From assembly GCA_032164245.1 (NCBI GenBank), contig JAVMKO010000143.1:42501-106500 (forward strand): DNA of 64,000 nucleotides, in the 5' to 3' direction. The position numbers and the translations under genes were made by a program. This DNA comes from Sternotherus odoratus. Taxonomy: Eukaryota; Chordata; Testudines; Kinosternidae. The first letter of the stretch is position 1, and the number at the start of each line of letters is the position of its first letter. The notes beneath the pieces are model-generated. The model saw only the letters and a program-made list of their open reading frames with translations. It had not been told where the DNA came from and made no database searches. Positions 54,690-64,000 of this stretch are shown here, piece by piece.

Positions 54690-56420
54690 GGGGGGGGGGA
54701 GGAAAGAGGAAGATACTCGGGTGCAATAGTGTTGTTGTCTGGGGGGGGGGATGGAGGAAGATACTCGGGTGCAATAGTGTTGTTGTCTCGGTGTCTCGGG
54801 GGGGGGGATGGAGGACGATACTCGGGTGCAATAGTGTTGTTGTCTCGGTGTCTCGGGGGGGGATGGAGGAAGATACTCGGGTGCAATAGTGTTGTTGTCT
54901 CGGTGTCTCGGGGGGGGATGGAGGAAGATACTCGGGTGCAATAGTGTTGTTGTCTCGGTGTCTCGGGGGGGCGGGGATGGAGGAAGATACTCGGGTGCAA
55001 TAGTGTTGTTGTCTCGGTGTCTCGGGGGGGATGGAGGAAGATACTCGGGTGCAATAGTGTTGTTGTCTCGGTGTCTCGGGGGGGGTGGGATGGAGGAAGA
55101 TACTCGGGTGCAATAGTGTTGTTGTCTCGGTGTCTCGGGGGGTGGTGGGATGGAGGAAGATACTCGGGTGCAATAGTGTTGTTGTCTCGGGGGGGGATGG
55201 AGGAAGATACTTGGGTGCAATAGTGTTGTTGTCTCGGTGTCTCGGGGGGGGATGGAGGAAGATACTCGGGTGCAATAGTGTTGTTGTCTCAGTGTCTCGG
55301 GGGGGGTGGGATGGAGGAAGATACTCGGGTGCAATAGTGTTGTTGTCTCGGTGTCTCGGGGGGTGGTGGGATGGAGGAAGATACTCGGGTGCAATAGTGT
55401 TGTTGTCTCGGTGTCTCGGGGGGGGTGGGATGGAGGAAGATACTCGGGTGCAATAGTGTTGTTGTCTCGGTGTCTCGGGGGGTGGTGGGATGGAGGAAGA
55501 TACTCGGGTGCAATAGTGTTGTTGTCTCGGGGGGGGATGGAGGAAGATACTTGGGTGCAATAGTGTTGTTGTCTCGGTGTCTCGGGGGGGGATGGAGGAA
55601 GATACTCGGGTGCAATAGTGTTGTTGTCTCGGGGGGGGATGGAGGAAGATACTTGGGTGCAATAGTGTTGTTGTCTCGGTGTCTCGGGGGGGGATGGAGG
55701 AAGATACTCGGGTGCAATAGTGTTGTTGTCTCAGTGTCTCGGGGGGGGATGGAGGAAGATACTCGGGTGCAATAGTGTTGTTGTCTCGGTGTCTCGGGGG
55801 GGATGGAGGAAGATACTCGGGTGCAATAGTGTTGTTGTCTCGGTGTCTCGGGGGGGGGATGGAGGAAGATACTCGGGTGCAATAGTGTTGTTGTCTCGGT
55901 GTCTCGGGGGGTGGTGGGATGGAGGAAGATACTCGGGTGCAATAGTGTTGTTGTCTCGGTGTCTCGAGGGGTGGTGGGATGGAGGAAGATACTCGGGTGC
56001 AATAGTGTTGTTGTCTCGGTGTCTCGGGGGGGGATGGAGGAAGATACTCGGGTGCAATAGTGTTGTTGTCTCGGTGTCTCGGGGGGGGATGGAGGAAGAT
56101 ACTCGGGTGCAATAGTGTTGGTGTCTCGGGGGGGGGGGATGGAGGAAGATACTCGGGTGCAATAGTGTTGTCTCGGTGTCTCGAGGGGTGGTGGGATTGA
56201 GGAAGATACTCGGGTGCAATAGTGTTGTTGTCTCGGTGTCTCGGGGGGGGGGGATGGAGGAAGATACTCGGGTGCAATAGTGTTGTTGTCTCGGTGTCTC
56301 GGGGGGTGGGATGGAGGAAGATACTCGGGTGCAATAGTGTTGTTGTCTCGGTGTCTCGGGGGGTGGGATGGAGGAAGATACTCGGGTGCAATAGTGTTGT
56401 TGTCTCGGGGGGTTGTGGTG
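54690..56420. repeat. 55-bp minisatellite, about 31 copies, derived from LTR C
   Basis: The unit is GATGGAGGAAGATACTCGGG, TGCAATAGTGTTGTTGTCTC and GGTGTCTCGGGGGG, differing mainly in G-run length and occasional loss of CGGTGTCT. The same unit occurs about four times in the antisense LTR copy at 19738-19965. The long minus frames are artefacts of the period. Confidence 0.95.
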
Positions 56421-57180
56421 ACCTGGATCTGGACTGTTTGATGGATAAATTCCCCTCTGCTAATTGCCATGAGGTGGGGAGAAGGGAAGTGAGGCCGATT
56501 GTTTTCTCAGGCCAAGAGGCTGCTGGAAACGTAGAAAACCCTGGGACAGGATCCGTCTTCATCTCCGATCTGCTTTGGGGTTCAAGAAGGGGAACCCCTG
56601 AGCCCGGAGGATTGAGATCCCCAGTCACCGACTAGAGCACCCGCAATATGGACATTGGACTGGGACCTCGGGACTGTTTCTAAAAGGACTTTTGGCAGCT
56701 CCCAGCTCATCTCTGCACCTCGAGAACTGAACCCATGTCTGTCCGTCCAGTGATCCTCAACCAACCCGCCCTCGGTTCTTTTGTAGTAAATGTTAGTTTA
56801 GTTAACAAGAATTGGCGCTAAGCCTGCGTTTTAGGCAAGAGCTAAGTTCCCCTTTGACCTGGGTCTGGGGTCTGGTCCTTTGGGGTCAGGGAGAATGGTT
56901 TTCTTTATTTCGGGGATTGGTTTTCATAGCTAGTAGTCCCCAGGACAGGTGGCGGCTGGTGGTGAGACTGGGAAACTGGAGTGTCCAAGGGGATTGATGT
57001 GTGACTTGTGGTTAGCCAGTGGTCCTCTCTGGCTGGTTTGGGGTGCAAAGGACCCCCAGCCCCGGGCGTCACTGTCCTGCTCTGAGCAATTTGTCCTGAA
57101 CTGACACTCTCCGAAGTGGCCCAGCAAAGGCAGCTTCGCCCCCCCCCCCCCCGTGCACCCCTCGCGGTCCCGCCGGGCAC

Positions 57181-57305
57181 CTGTCTGGAATTCGATGGTT
57201 CTCAGCATCTCGGCCAGGTTGTCCACGTTGACCGAGAACTGGTCCATCTTCTCATAGCCAGGCTCCGGGCGGCTGCTCATCGACACCTTCGACATGTCCG
57301 TGATC
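57181..57305 (-). CDS. TRIM54: TRIM54 exon 7, COS-box region
   Basis: Minus strand 125-nt exon reading ITDMSKVSMSSRPEPGYEKM, DQFSVNVDNLAEMLRTIEFQ, T. This is the C-terminal part of the COS box, which mediates microtubule and sarcomere targeting. The first base completes a Lys codon from exon 6 and one base carries into exon 8. The acceptor is CCTGGCAG and the donor ACAG|GTGCCC. Confidence 0.95.
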
Positions 57306-57409
57306 CTGCCAGGCAGAGCCGGGGGCAGCTCAGTCTCACAAACCCGCCTGACTTCATGTGAGGCAGCAGGGCATGGGGCAGATTTGACCAGGGAGTGGGG
57401 GGCACTGGA

Positions 57410-57740
57410 GAGGTTGTTCGGGGGGGCTGTCCCCAGGAGTGGGGAGCACTGGGGGAGCTGCTGGGGGGGCTGTCCCCAGGAGTGGGGAGTACTGGTGGGT
57501 TGATGGGGGGTGTCCCCAGGAGTAGGGAGTACTGGTGGGTTGATGGGGGGTGTCCCCAGGAGTGGGGGTACTGGGGGTTGTTCAGAGGGGCTGTCCCCAG
57601 GAGTGGGGGTACTGGGGGTTGTTCGGAGGGGCTGTCCCCAGGAGTAGGGGTACTGGGGGTTGTTCGGGGGGGCTGTCCCCAGGAGTGGGGAGCACTGGTG
57701 GGGTTTCTGGGGGGGATGTCCCCAGGAGTGGGGGGCTTGT
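57410..57740. repeat. Short minisatellite in TRIM54 intron 6, unit about 40-60 bp
   Basis: Eight or so copies of GGGGCTGTCCCCAGGAGTGG, GG(A/T)G(T/C)ACTGG and a variable linker (TGGGTTGATG or GGGTTGTTCGG). It begins about 100 bp upstream (in minus-strand terms) of exon 7. Confidence 0.88.
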
Positions 57741-58084
57741 GACACAGCAGGGAGTGGGGCGGGTTTGACTGGGGAGTGCATTGGGGGCGGGATACCTGAG
57801 TGGGTAACCGGAGCCAGGAGGGGGTTAGGGGAGGAGCTGGGGGGAGGCTGAAGGGTTTTCCAGTTGGAGTTGGTGGGGGAAGAGGGGAGAGCCCCAGAGA
57901 AGGGGGTCTAAACTGCCCCCCAGAAGGACCCGAGGGAGGGGTTCTGGTCGTGCCTACGAGCTCTGGGTTCGAGTGTGTCCCCCCATCTCGAACAACCCTC
58001 CTGGGCTACCGGCGGGCGGAGAGTCCCGGGGACCCGCAGGACGTGGGGTGCAGGGACCGGACCCCCCCACTTCGTGACACTTAC
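57741..58084. other. TRIM54 intron 6, remainder
   Basis: Unique GC-rich intron sequence between the minisatellite and exon 6. Nothing else recognised. Confidence 0.6.
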
Positions 58085-58107
58085 TTTTTAAGCAGCTCCT
58101 TGGCTTG
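58085..58107 (-). CDS. TRIM54: TRIM54 micro-exon 6 (23 nt)
   Basis: Minus strand: acceptor CTCCCTGCAG, then QAKELLK plus two bases, then donor GTAAGT. It corresponds to the QAKELINK micro-exon of MURF family genes at the start of the COS box and keeps the frame between exons 5 and 7. Confidence 0.95.
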
Positions 58108-58382
58108 CTGCAGGGAGGGAGAGGCGGAGAGCTCGGTTAGCGTCAGCACCTGCCCTGGTGCCTGGCCCCACCAGCCCCTCGGCCCGGCCCTGCCATGCCC
58201 CCCTCCCCCCCGGCCAAGACAGGCTCACCACCAAGTTTCCCTCCCAGCGGCCTGTGGGACGAGCCCCCCTCGGGTTTACCCCTCGGCCAAGCCGGGGCCT
58301 CTGGCTGGGGAGGACGGTGCCCACGGCTCGGCCCGCTGCCGGGGGGAGACCCCCTGTCCTGCCCGCCCCTCCCCGCACAGAC

Positions 58383-58616
58383 CTGCAGGTACGCGGCCAT
58401 CTGGGGCTCCTCCATGGCCTGGATGGCCGACTCCACCAGCTTGGAGGAGGTCTCCAGGTGCTCGCCGTACTGGCGGATGAGGGAACGTACGCGGCCCACC
58501 CGCGCCTCCTGCTCCCGGCTGACGCGCTGCAGCAGCTCCTTCTTCCGCTCCTCCAGCGTGCCGTACAGGGAGTCGAAACGCTGGCTCAGGTGCTGCTTCT
58601 GCTGCCGACTGCTCTC
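58383..58616 (-). CDS. TRIM54: TRIM54 exon 5, coiled coil (78 codons)
   Basis: Minus strand 234-nt phase-0 exon from [20 protein letters not shown] through [14 protein letters not shown] and [20 protein letters not shown] to [10 protein letters not shown]. It is the heptad-rich coiled coil used for MURF homo- and hetero-dimerisation. The exon length equals that of the standard TRIM coiled-coil exon. The acceptor is CCCCTGCAG and the donor CAG|GTCTGT. Confidence 0.97.
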
Positions 58617-58919
58617 CTGCAGGGGGCGCCGCACACACGTCACTGGGGCCACCCCCTCCAGCCCCCCAGAACCCCCACTGACCCCCGCTGCTCCGGGGGC
58701 TGGGTTCTCTCCCTGGCTCTGGGAGGGGAGTGGGGGGCTGGGAGTCAGGATTCCTGGGTTCTCTCCCCAGCTCTGGCTAGTGCCAGGACTCGCGGGTTGG
58801 ATTAGTCGGCAGGTCACTGACTCACTGCGGCCGTTCCCTTCGGTTCTCCGGTCACGAGATCCCCACCCCCACCGGGCTGCTCTGGCCAGAGGCCCCAGTG
58901 GTCCTCTCAGTGTGGCTGG

Positions 58920-58995
58920 CGGGCGCCTGGCCTGTGCTTTCTCTGAATGCTGTGTGTGCCTCAGTTTCCCCTGTGTTACTCGCGTATCTAGGTGG
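58920..58995 (+). mobile_element. LTR 5' fragment (family A type)
   Basis: CTGAATGCTGTGTGTGCCTC followed by AGTTTCCCCTGTGTTAC and a CTAGGTGGAGGGAT piece, matching the start of family A-type LTRs. About 75 bp remain, in TRIM54 intron 4. Confidence 0.6.
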
Positions 58996-59034
58996 AGGGA
59001 TCATTGCCGAGGCCCCGCAATGACAGGTCTGACT

Positions 59035-59205
59035 GCTCATAACAGCCAGACTGGGCAGACCAAAGGTCCATCCGGCCCAGTGTCCTGTCTCCCGACAGCG
59101 GCCAGGCCAGGCGCCCCGGAGGGAATGAACAGAACAGGGAACCATCCCGTGACCCGTCCCCTGTCGCCCATTCCCAGCGCCTGGCAAACAGAGGCCAGGG
59201 ACACC
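59035..59205 (-). mobile_element. CR1 3'-end fragment
   Basis: CAGCCAGACTGGGCAGACCA, AAGGTCCATCCGGCCCAGTG and CGCCCATTCCCAGCGCCTGG match the 3' segment of the CR1 copies at 6370 and 32701. Severely truncated. Confidence 0.8.
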
Positions 59206-59241
59206 CCCCGCCCGGCTGGCTGCCTGGGCCCAGAAAGCCAC

Positions 59242-59960
59242 TGTCACGGGGCGATGGTCTGAACTGCTCCCTACGAAGCCAGCCAGGACTCCGGGTGAAG
59301 CTTCCTCCCTACACAGCCCGTCTCCAGGGCTAGGAGCTTCACAACTCCCGGCTCCCACCTTCCTGGGTCTGACCTCGGAGCATTCAGCACCTTCTGCCCC
59401 TGCGTGTGCTTCCCCCAGCAAGCCCGCCTGGGCGGGGTCCTGGGGGAGCCCATGGGTTCTGCACCCCAAATCCACAGTCAGACGTGACTCTCAGCCAGCC
59501 AGTAGAACAGGTTTATTCGATGACAGGTGATCTAAGACAGAGGCTGTAGGTAGAGCGAACGCGACCCCTCCGCTGGGTCCATTTTGGGGGCCAGAGAGCT
59601 AGGACAGCTTGCCTGTGAGCTCTCTGCCTCTTCCCAGCCAGACCCAGACTGACAACCCCCCCCTCCAGCCCCTCCTCTGCTTTCCTTTGTCTCTTTTCCG
59701 GGGCTAGGCGAACATCACCTGACCTCCCTCCAACAGGTTCAGCTGACCGCTTTGGGATTCAGCGCTTCCAGCCTGGAGAGGGGGGAGGGGCTGGGCCCTC
59801 AATTGCCAGGGCAGGTTGGCCACTTGCTTACACTGTCTCTCTGCTTTGCATCAACTACACCCCCTTATCCCTCCACATGGACACGCACAGGGGAAACTGA
59901 GGCACCCCCACTATCCAGAGGCACCATTAAGAGCATTTCCCCCACTGTATCCTGGCAAAC
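59242..59960 (-). mobile_element. LTR family A type, antisense
   Basis: Starts TGTCACGGGGCGATGGTCTG and contains the antisense AGGTTTATTCGATGAC poly(A) signal region (near 59508) and GGGGAAACTGAGGCACCCCC near its end. It is more divergent than the 770-789 bp copies. It lies in TRIM54 intron 4. Confidence 0.82.
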
Positions 59961-60661
59961 GCCGGCCCCGCTCCGCAGCAGCCAGGCAGGGGGACCCGCT
60001 TGCTGGGGACCGAGCCGAGGGGCAGCGGAGGAGCCTCGCGGGCGAGGGGTCTCGTGCTCCGAGACCAGGCGCCGGCCCTGCGTCCGCGGAGCTGGACTGT
60101 GCTGCTCTAGGCAGGCTCTGAGCCGGGGGGGTGGGGAGAATCCAGAGCAGGACCCCCCCACCCCCCGGGCAGAGCTGGGCTGCGCCAAGTGATCCGCTCT
60201 GGCCGGCGTTGGGCACAGATCACGTTAGTGCGGGGGGCGGGGGGGTGCAGAACGCTGTCTCCGGAGACTGGCCCTGTGGGGCGCAGCCCCCCGGGAGCGC
60301 CGGGCAGCGCGTCTGGGACAGACCCTGGGGAGACGTGTCCTCTCCGTGGGGATCAGTGCCCCCCGCCCAGCGTCTGCAGGGACCCCCACCCGGCTGGCGG
60401 GTTTCTGGGTCACCCGGCCCAGGGCCCAGGCAGCCCCTCGGGTGGCCCAGAGAACGGAGGGTTCCAGCCCCACTGCAGACCCCGTGGGTCGCGCTCGGGC
60501 TGTCTCCATCCAACCGCCTTGGTCAGAGTCCAGGTGAGAGCCCTGCCCCCGACTCCTTCCCGCCTCTCTCCCACTGGGGCCTTGGGGGCGCTGCCCCTCC
60601 ACTGTCCCTAGTGTCCCGGTGTGAGCCCCCCCCCCCCCCCCGCCCACCGCGGACCCCTCAC

Positions 60662-60757
60662 CTCGATGGCCTTGCAGATCTCCTCCATCTGGGTGACCAG
60701 GGCCTGGATGCGGTCGTTCCCCGCCACCAGCATGGCCACGCCGTCGCTCAGCTCGCT
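60662..60757 (-). CDS. TRIM54: TRIM54 exon 4 (32 codons)
   Basis: Minus strand phase-0 exon [20 protein letters not shown] then [12 protein letters not shown]. It is the 96-nt exon that begins the coiled coil in TRIM family genes. The acceptor is CCCGTGCAG and the donor GAG|GTGAGG. The AGNDR...QMEE pattern is specific to MURF proteins. Confidence 0.97.
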
Positions 60758-60963
60758 CTGCACGGGGGGGTGAGTGCTGGGGGCAGTGCCGGGCGGGGGC
60801 CCTGCCCCCCCCCGCCCCGGTTCCTGCCCCCCCCCCAAGCCCCATGCCCCCCGCCCCGGTTCCTGCCCCCCCCCGAGCCCCATGCCCCAGTTCCTGCCCC
60901 CCCAGAGCCCCACACCCCCCACCCCGGTTCCTGCCCCCCCGCCATGGGGCGCACCCCAGGTAC

Positions 60964-61135
60964 CTTCTGGCGCTTGTAGACGCTGGGCAGCGGGGCCACC
61001 TGGCAGCCCTTGTGCGCCCCGAAGACCTTGCAGAGGGAGCAGGTTGGCACCTCGCAGCTCAGGCAGTAAATGTTGATCCGCTCGTCCTCGTGCTCCTCAC
61101 ACAGCAGCTGCTGCTCCACCTTGGCGTGCAGGGGC
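60964..61135 (-). CDS. TRIM54: TRIM54 exon 3, B-box 2
   Basis: Minus strand: the first base completes Arg, then [57 protein letters not shown]. The Cys/His ligands of a B-box type 2 zinc finger (C-x2-H...C-x2-C...C-x2-C...H) are all visible. TRIM54 is a RING ubiquitin ligase of striated muscle that associates with stabilised microtubules and sarcomeres. The acceptor is GTCCCCCAG and the donor AAG|GTACCT. Confidence 0.97.
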
Positions 61136-61136
61136 C

Positions 61137-62512
61137 TGGGGGACAGGGGAGCATGGGCCCTGCTCCCCCCCCGGGACCCCCGCCCTGTGTGAGACCCCCG
61201 CCCACCCCCTGCTCCCCCCCCGGGACCCCCACCCTGTGTGAGACCCCCGCCCACCCCCTGCTCCCCCCCCGGGACCCCCGCCCTGTGTGAGACCCCCGCC
61301 CACCCCCTGCTCCCCCCCCGGGACCCCCGCCCTGTGTGAGACCCCCGCCCACCCCCTGCTCCCCCCCCAGGACCCCCGCCCTGTGTGAGACCCCCGCCCA
61401 CCCCCTGCTCCCCCCCCGGGACCCCCGCCCTGTGTGAGACCCCCGCCCACCCCCTGCTCCCCCCCGGGACCCCCGCCCTGTGTGAGACCCCCGCCCACCC
61501 CCTGCTCCCCCCCCGGGACCCCCGCCCTGTGTGAGACCCCCGCCCACCCCCTGCTCCCCGCCCCCCTGGGACCCCCACCCTGTGTGAGACCCCCGCCCAC
61601 CCCCTGCTCCCCCCCCGGGACCCCCGCCCTGTGTGAGACCCCCGCCCACCCCCTGCTCCCCGCCCCCCTGGGACCCGCACCCTGTGTGACACCCCCGCCC
61701 ACCCCTGCTCCCCCCCCGGGACCCCCGCCCTGTGTGAGACCCCCGCCCACCCCCTGCTCCCCCCCCGGGACCCCCGCCCTGTGTGAGACCCCCGCCCACC
61801 CCCTGCTCCCCCCCCGGGACCCCCACCCTGTGTGGGACCCCCGCCCACCCCCTGCTCCCCCCCGGGAACCCCGCCCTGTGTGAGACCCCCGCCCACCCCC
61901 TGCTCCCCCCCGGGACCCCCGCCCTGTGTGAGACCCCCGCCCACCCCCTGCTCCCCCCCCGGGACCCCCGCCCTGTGTGAGACCCCCGCCCACCCCCTGC
62001 TCCCCCCCCGGGACCCCCGCCCTGTGTGGGACCCCCGCCCACCCCCTGCTCCCCCCCGGGAACCCCGCCCTGTGTGAGACCCCCGCCCACCCCCTGCTCC
62101 CCCCCCGGGACCCCCACCCTGTGTGAGACCCCCGCCCACCCCCTGCTCCCGCCCCCCGGACCCCCGCCCTGTGTGAGACCCCCGCCCACCCCCTGCTCCC
62201 GCCCCCCCGGGACTCCCACCCTGTGTGAGACCCCCGCGCACTCCCTGCTCCCGCCCCCCCAGGACCCCCGCCCTGTGTGAGACCCCCACCCACCCCCTGC
62301 TCCTGCCCCCCCAGGACACCCGCCCTGTGTGAGACCCCCGCCCACCCCCTGCTCCCCGCCCCCCCGGGACCACCGCCCTGTGTGAGACCCCTGCGCACCC
62401 CCTGCTCCCGCCCCCCCGGGACCCCCGCCCTGTGTGAGACCCCTGCACACCCCCTGCTCCCCGCCCCCCCGGGAACCCCGCCCTGTGTGAGACCCCCGCC
62501 CACCCCCTGCTG
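61137..62512. repeat. C-rich minisatellite in TRIM54 intron 2, unit about 48 bp, about 28 copies
   Basis: The unit is GGGACCCCCGCCCTGTGTGA, GACCCCCGCCCACCCCCTGC and TCCCCCCCC. Copies vary in C-run length and by GGACTCCC or GTGGGACC changes. It starts directly at the exon 3 acceptor side, so little unique intron separates it from the exon. On the transcribed (minus) sense it is G-rich. Confidence 0.96.
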
Positions 62513-62869
62513 CCCTCCTCCGTGTGACCCACAGCCGCCCCGCAGGGCCTGGAATCGCCCCACACCCTCAGGAACCCCCCCCCCGCTGCCCCCAGGGACC
62601 CCCTCCCTCCGTGTGACCCACAGCTGTCCTGCACAGCTGGGAACCGCCCCACACCCTCAGGAAATCGTCCCACACCCACAGGAAACCCCCCAGGGACTCC
62701 CCACCCTCCGCGTGCCCTGCAGCCGCTCCCCAGGGCCCGGAATCACCTCACGCCCACACCCCACACCCCTGCTGTCCCCCAGGTAACCCCCATGCCCCAC
62801 AGGACCCCCTGCTCAGATCTTCCCCTCCCCAAGCCCTCGGCCCCCCGGCCCCAGCAGCCCCCCCCCCAC
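62513..62869. other. TRIM54 intron 2, remainder
   Basis: C-rich intron sequence with a few degenerate repeats (CGTGTGACCCACAGC, twice). No other feature recognised. Confidence 0.6.
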
Positions 62870-63042
62870 CTGGTGGACTCCTGCTTGTAGATGTCGATGA
62901 TGTTCTCCACCAGCAGGTTCCGCTGCAGCCCGTAGACGCCGTGCCGGTCCAGAACCACCTCGTGCCGGCAGGAGGGGCAGCGGAACCGCCCCCCCGACGA
63001 CACCGCGCTCGACCCCCGCGACTGCCACAGCGGGTTGGAGGC
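62870..63042 (-). CDS. TRIM54: TRIM54 exon 2, second half of RING
   Basis: Minus strand 173-nt exon: [57 protein letters not shown] plus two bases. CPSC supplies the last RING zinc ligands. The following [24 protein letters not shown] segment is the MURF family-conserved region. The first RING exon (start Met and first zinc ligands) is not found in the remaining 960 bases, so the gene continues past base 64000. Neighbouring UCN and MPV17 identify this paralogue as TRIM54 rather than TRIM55 or TRIM63. Confidence 0.96.
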
Positions 63043-63261
63043 CTGGCAGGGAACGGGCACGAGTCGGGGCAGGGCCGGGGGGGGACCCAAATACATCAGC
63101 CCAGCCCTGTGCACCAGCCTGGGTCGCCCCTCGGTGACCCGCCCCAGAGCGGGGGCCAGGCCCAGACACAGCAACACCCCGGGAAACAGAGTCACAAGCT
63201 CAGGGCTGGGCCGCGACCTATGGCATCAAAGGGTCAGTTCTGCCAGGCTCAGGGGAGCGAG

Positions 63262-63870
63262 CCCCTTTGATAGCCCCGCCCACATCCCTGCCAGCCCCGC
63301 CCACACCCCTGCCAGTCCCGCCCACTGCCCCACAAGCCCCGCCCACCGCCCCACAAGCCCCGCCCACAGCTCTGCCAGCCTCATCCACATCCCTACCAGC
63401 CCCGCCCACTGCTCCACCAACCCCGCCCACATCCCTGCCAGCCCCACCCAAATCCCTACAAGCCCCGCCCATCGTCCCATGAGCCCCGCCCACATCCCTG
63501 CCAGCCCCGCCCACCGCCCCACAAGCCCCGCCCACCGCCCCACAAGCCCCGCCCACCGCCCCACAAGCCCCGCCCACACCCATGACAGCCCCGCCCACCG
63601 CCCCATGAGCCCCACCCACAGCTCTGCCAGCCTCATCCACATCCCTACCAGCCCCGCCCACTGCTCCACCAACCCCGCCCACATCCCTGCGAGCCCCGCC
63701 CACCGCCCTGTGAGCCCCGCCCACATCCCTACCAGCCCCGCCCGGTCAGCATCCCTACCAGCCCCGCCCACATCTCTTCCAGCCCCGTCCACATACCTGT
63801 CAGTCCCACCCACAGCCCTGCCGTCCCCGCCCACCACTCTCCCAGCCCCACCCATATCCCGCCCACTTGG
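63262..63870. repeat. Minisatellite in TRIM54 intron 1, unit about 21 bp
   Basis: Roughly 28 copies of GCCCCGCCCACATCCCTGCC A, with CACCGCCCCACAA and CACAGCTCTGCCAGCCTCAT variants. A longer block of about 240 bp (CTCATCCACATCCCTACCAG onwards) recurs, giving a higher-order duplication. Confidence 0.93.
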
Positions 63871-64000
63871 TTGCGGGTTTTCTGCTCTGCCTGCACAGCC
63901 CGCAAGAGTCTCCCCCGCCGGCTGCCTCTGGGCCGAGTGTCGGGTGACCCCCCTGCTCCCAGCACGCCCCTCCCAGGGCCAGGGGCCTCCTGCTCATGTC
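63871..64000. other. TRIM54 intron 1, window edge
   Basis: GC-rich sequence to the end of the window. No exon seen. Confidence 0.5.

Larger units (their letters stand above)
53700..57115 (+). mobile_element. LTR family C, forward copy with two internal minisatellite expansions
   Basis: Segments collinear with the antisense copy at 18990-20401 are found at 53720-53785, 54431-54530, 54585-54625, 56405-56725 and 56850-57115. Between them lie an expanded 57-bp array, a SINE and an expanded 55-bp array. The 3' end carries family B-like blocks (GTGACTTGTGGTTAGCCAGT, GAGCAATTTGTCCTGAACTG). It lies in the TRIM54 intron between exons 7 and 8. Confidence 0.8.

Noticed and set aside
54574..56628. 684-codon minus-strand frame with repeated HRDNNTIAPEYLPPS phrase
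   Set aside because: It is the 55-bp minisatellite read in one frame; the same phrase appears in several frames. It is LTR-derived repeat, not a repeat protein gene.
60748..62679. 643-codon minus-strand frame that includes TRIM54 B-box sequence
   Set aside because: The B-box part is genuine exon 3, but the rest is intron minisatellite; splice sites at 60964 and 61135 mark the true exon.

Overview
The window is vertebrate nuclear DNA, most likely from a turtle or a close archelosaur relative. It carries CR1 LINE copies, a tRNA-derived SINE with intact A and B boxes, a Penelope-like GIY-YIG fragment, a hAT element, and many LTRs with 5-bp target duplications. Large GC-rich minisatellites fill the introns and spacers, as is common on microchromosomes or subtelomeric DNA. 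The species call is inference. The three genes are read directly from spliced exons.

Three conserved genes are present in the order MPV17 (+), UCN (+), TRIM54 (-). This is the vertebrate TRIM54-UCN-MPV17 neighbourhood (human 2p23.3), seen inverted. MPV17 has six coding exons here (7895-16701), matching residues 24-176 of the family; the first coding exon must lie left of base 1. UCN (41965-42292 plus 5' UTR exon 1) encodes a complete 102-residue prepro-urocortin behind a palindromic CRE and a TATA box. TRIM54/MURF3 is on the minus strand with seven exons (53103-63042); the first RING exon lies right of base 64000. These genes do not form a pathway: MPV17 is a mitochondrial inner-membrane protein, UCN a secreted CRF-family peptide, and TRIM54 a muscle microtubule/sarcomere ubiquitin ligase. 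They share only ancient synteny.

Layout: 0-7.9 kb is MPV17 intron with two minisatellites and an antisense CR1. 7.9-18.2 kb is the MPV17 gene body, with minisatellites in introns and 3' UTR and two LTR insertions. 18.2-37.6 kb is a transposon graveyard: three LTR families, CR1s, a hAT element, and a tRNA-Ser-primed provirus-like element (22.8-30.5 kb) that has lost pol and been invaded repeatedly. 37.6-41 kb holds two G-rich minisatellites; the second abuts the UCN promoter and carries 19 CCAAT boxes. 41-47.8 kb is UCN and a G-rich array split by a complete 3,478-bp LTR retrotransposon with target duplication, primer site, polypurine tract and two 770-bp LTRs. 47.8-53 kb is spacer with a minisatellite and a Penelope fragment. 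53-64 kb is TRIM54, whose introns hold more minisatellites and an LTR copy in which two internal segments have separately expanded into tandem arrays.

The most notable observations are the CCAAT-loaded promoter-proximal minisatellite at UCN, the LTR that acts as nursery for two minisatellites, repeated insertion of one LTR family into GC-rich arrays, and the pol-less provirus with a candidate membrane-spanning env-like segment. Long open frames across the minisatellites are compositional artefacts.
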